A stretch of 64,000 nucleotides of DNA from an uncultured Tenacibaculum sp. (GTDB lineage: Bacteria > Bacteroidota > Bacteroidia > Flavobacteriales > Flavobacteriaceae): NCBI GenBank assembly GCA_947497895.1, contig CANMIL010000001.1, positions 124,001 through 188,000 of the forward strand. The letters are read 5' to 3'. A program made the translations under genes and the position numbers. The notes under the pieces are model-generated. The model worked only from the letters and a program-made list of their open reading frames with translations. It searched no databases and was not told the DNA's origin. This document shows positions 61,772 through 64,000 of the stretch, piece by piece. Numbering within the stretch: the first letter of the stretch is position 1; every line of letters starts with the position of its first letter.

Positions 61772-62671
61772 TTTTGAGTATAGTATTAAAAATACTCCAA
61801 TAATAATTCCAGCCAATGGAACTAACTTTTTTCTTTTATTTTTCTCCTTAAATAATATACCTCCGATAACAACAGCAATTACAATCTGACTTCTTTTTAT
61901 AGCTGATAAAAGCATAATCATTGCTTCAGGGTCTTGGAGTGCTTTAAAATAGAAGTAATCTGCAGTTTGTAATAAGACACCCACTGCAGGCATTGACCAT
62001 CGAAAGGTAAAAGCTTGTCTTTTTTCTTTGTAAGGTAGCCATGTTATAGCTACAATAATACATAGTATAATGGTAGTATACCAGCAGAACCAAAACTGTA
62101 AAGTTTGAGGCGTAAGGCTTAGTTTCTGAATTAGAAACTTATCGTATAACCCACTTGATGCTCCTAAGAAAGTAGCTCCAATAATGGCAAAAATCCATTT
62201 ATTCGATTTAAAATCAATTCCTTCTTTTTTACCAATTCGAGAATATAAGAGCACGGATAATATGATTAAAAAGAAGCCTACCCATTGAAAACCATTTGGC
62301 TGTTCATTGTAGATAAAAATAGCTCCTAAAAAGGTGAAAAAAGGTCCAGCAGATCGAATTGGAGTAACAATGGTTATAGGTAAATGCTTTAGAGCTTGAT
62401 ATGCTAATATCCATGATGACGCCATAATTAAGGACTTAATAAAGATAAAGCCATGGTTTTGCCATGAAATATCACTGATATATAAGTTTATTCCTTTTAG
62501 AGCTTCAGGATTATATTTAGAACCTAAATAAAGAGGAGTTAAGAGTAAAAAACCAGCAGTAATTGTTCCCAATAAAACTGGGAAAACTTCATTTCCTTTT
62601 ACAGCGTGTTTTTTACATAAATTATGTAATCCTAAAAAGAGCGCTGCTAATAAACCTAAGTACATCCACAT
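61769..62671 (-). CDS. EamA/DMT-family transporter
   Basis: 300 residues with ten membrane segments in two homologous halves, as in EamA-domain drug/metabolite transporters of the inner membrane. Visible marks include ITPIRSAGPFFTFLGAIFIYNEQPNG in the first half and MIMLLSAIKRSQIVIAVVIGGILFKE in the second. The substrate cannot be told from sequence. Monocistronic. Its stop lies within the tail of the opposing small-RNA terminator. Confidence 0.85.
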   Translation of the reverse strand: MWMYLGLLAALFLGLHNLCKKHAVKGNEVFPVLLGTITAGFLLLTPLYLGSKYNPEALKGINLYISDISWQNHGFIFIKSLIMASSWILAYQALKHLPITIVTPIRSAGPFFTFLGAIFIYNEQPNGFQWVGFFLIILSVLLYSRIGKKEGIDFKSNKWIFAIIGATFLGASSGLYDKFLIQKLSLTPQTLQFWFCWYTTIILCIIVAITWLPYKEKRQAFTFRWSMPAVGVLLQTADYFYFKALQDPEAMIMLLSAIKRSQIVIAVVIGGILFKEKNKRKKLVPLAGIIIGVFLILYSK

Positions 62672-62751
62672 GGGGCGCGAAGATACCTATTCTTGGAAAT
62701 AAACAGACTTTTTTAATGAAAAATAAACGCTTATAGAATTTTCAAATTTCT

Positions 62752-63999
62752 TTACTCAATTTTAAGTGTTGATTCCTCAAGTAATGTGAGGGTTTCTGGA
62801 TAGTTTTTTAAATGTGCATTGAGTATTCGTTTTACATCCCTAGTATCTTTTAATGAAGTAATATTGTTTAAATACTCTTCTAAAGAAGCCTCTTTTGTAT
62901 TGTTGAGATAGCCAAAACCTTTATAAAATCCGTTTAAAACAAGCACATATCCGTGTTCATCTTCTTTTAAACCAGATTGCTTAATAATAAAATTATCCTC
63001 CTTATATTTTATAGAGTCGAGCGCTTCTTTAACTCGAGCATTATACGATTTTATAGTTTCTTCTTTCTTACATACACCTCTGCATTTTTTTAGCTGATAG
63101 TGAAAACAACTATTTACATTAGTTTGCAAATGGCAATATTTAGGACATAGTTCAAATTTTTCACACAACTTTTCTACAAAAATTCGGGCTTCTGAAACCG
63201 TATAGAATTTAGTAATAGGATTAGGAACCAGCTTTAATTTATTCCAAGCAAGATGTATTATTCCCGATCTATCTTCGTATGAAAACAAACCGATACTTTC
63301 AGCAGTTCTTCTTTGAGCTCTATTGTATTTAGGATAGTGCTTTTTGATCTCAGAAGATTCTAATAATAAAGCCAATAACTCACTACCAGTTTCGGTATAG
63401 GTAATATCGGCAGTTGCCATACACATAGCTACTTCTTTTTTCTTTTTATCATAAAAATGACTGAGTACTCTTTGTTTTATATTGTTAGCCTTTCCTACAT
63501 ATATAATATCCTTCGTTTCATTTTTGAAATAATACACTCCTGTTTTTTCAGAAAGATTATCAAATACTGTTTTAGGAAGGAGTGGAGGAAGGATGGCTTG
63601 CCTTGAGCGAGGGTTCAAAAACGTAGAAATAACACTTTTTTCTTGTTCTTTATCTAGCTCTAATAGTTTCTTAAATAAGATTACCGTGGCATCGGCATCG
63701 CCTTTTGCTCTATGCCGATCATTAATTTTTATACCTTCTGAAGCACATAAATTACCTAAACTGTATGATTTTTTATTGGGTAATAACTTTCTAGAAAGTC
63801 GTACAGTACATAGTTTTTTACGTTTAAAACTAGAGCCGAGTGATTTAAACTCTTTACCGATGATTCCGTAGTCAAAATTGACATTGTGCGCCACAAAAAC
63901 AGTATCCTCCGTAATTTCATATACCTTTTTAGCTATTTCATAAAACTTAGGAGCATTGGTTACCATAGGCTGTGTGATTCCCGTTAAATTGGTAATAAA
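62752..63999 (-). CDS. DEDDh exonuclease fused to a GIY-YIG (UvrC/Cho-like) nuclease, 5'-partial
   Basis: At least 416 residues visible; the frame runs past the right edge (the residues before the first visible Met are ITNLTGITQP, a DnaQ motif), so the true start is outside. The N-terminal part has DnaQ-type exonuclease motifs FVAHNVNFDYG and HRAKGDADAT (ExoII and ExoIII). From about 140 comes a GIY-YIG domain (KTGVYYFKNETKDIIYVGKANNIKQRVLSHF) and then a cysteine-containing region (CPKYCHLQ, CFHYQLKKCRGVCKKEE) as in Cho-like proteins. Likely acts in DNA repair. The ExoI motif lies beyond the window. Confidence 0.85.
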   Translation of the reverse strand, partial: FITNLTGITQPMVTNAPKFYEIAKKVYEITEDTVFVAHNVNFDYGIIGKEFKSLGSSFKRKKLCTVRLSRKLLPNKKSYSLGNLCASEGIKINDRHRAKGDADATVILFKKLLELDKEQEKSVISTFLNPRSRQAILPPLLPKTVFDNLSEKTGVYYFKNETKDIIYVGKANNIKQRVLSHFYDKKKKEVAMCMATADITYTETGSELLALLLESSEIKKHYPKYNRAQRRTAESIGLFSYEDRSGIIHLAWNKLKLVPNPITKFYTVSEARIFVEKLCEKFELCPKYCHLQTNVNSCFHYQLKKCRGVCKKEETIKSYNARVKEALDSIKYKEDNFIIKQSGLKEDEHGYVLVLNGFYKGFGYLNNTKEASLEEYLNNITSLKDTRDVKRILNAHLKNYPETLTLLEESTLKIE

Positions 64000-64000
64000 T

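Noticed and set aside
1..64000. CRISPR array, prophage or integrated plasmid
   Set aside because: No regularly spaced repeats, cas genes, integrase, capsid or replication genes were seen. The XRE regulator alone is not evidence of a prophage, and the two tRNA genes show no adjacent integrase.

Overview
The window is low-GC DNA from a Bacteroidota bacterium, most likely a marine member of the Flavobacteriaceae (a Tenacibaculum/Aquimarina-like relative is a guess). Supporting signs are promoters of the TTG-N19-TAnnTTTG type, many lipoproteins and SusE/GldI-style secreted proteins, DUF4290, a DnaJ with a reduced zinc finger, and Bacteroidota-type symporter and sensor genes.

Layout. 1-8 kb is an accessory stretch: a zinc-ribbon protein, a leucine-rich-repeat lipoprotein, small membrane and secreted orphans, a REP-like hairpin, and at least two gene remnants. 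8.2-12.5 kb is a housekeeping run (UvrD/PcrA helicase, DUF4290 protein, MurA), followed by an orphan double-glycine-leader cysteine-rich peptide. 13-15.4 kb has grpE-dnaJ behind a sigma-54-like promoter, a candidate small RNA and the RNase P RNA. 15.8-22 kb has two different aconitases (AcnB, then an Aco2-type enzyme) and a Crp/Fnr regulator. 22-25.6 kb has a lipoprotein with a duplicated domain, a zinc-less sirtuin, TrmH and an InsA-like small protein. 25.6-34.5 kb is an acetate/short organic acid uptake and activation module: porin, DUF4212 plus SSS symporter, symporter-fused histidine kinase, response regulator, acetyl-CoA synthetase.

34.6-37.3 kb has a THUMP-like methyltransferase, a gene remnant and an XRE repressor with palindromic candidate operators. 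37.3-49 kb is a signalling/export locus: an NtrB-like kinase and NtrC-like activator are divergent from an operon encoding an HlyD-type adaptor, a zinc-peptidase-like lipoprotein, a small lipoprotein, a LolD/MacB-like ATPase and two tandem MacB/FtsX permeases. A perfect enhancer-like palindrome and a -24/-12 promoter lie between the two arms and fix the adaptor start. 49-57.6 kb has a GIN-domain protein, a TPR-like lipoprotein, PurL, an S41 protease and a CarboxypepD_reg-like protein. 57.7-64 kb has tRNA-Leu and tRNA-Lys, shikimate kinase, a PyrR-like phosphoribosyltransferase, an Hsp15-like protein, an FKBP-like lipoprotein, an EamA transporter and the 3' part of an exonuclease/GIY-YIG protein.

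The most unusual non-coding content is (i) a ~210-bp element present twice in opposite orientation (6.1-6.3 kb and 61.2-61.4 kb), each copy directly behind a gene terminator, with a 40-bp-plus invariant core and its own terminator; and (ii) two short terminator-ended transcription units (58.3 and 61.7 kb) whose promoters share an AGGG-N4/5-CCCT palindrome plus a TTTAGGGGTT box at matching distances. Both look like undescribed small-RNA families. All calls were made by reading; no database search was run.
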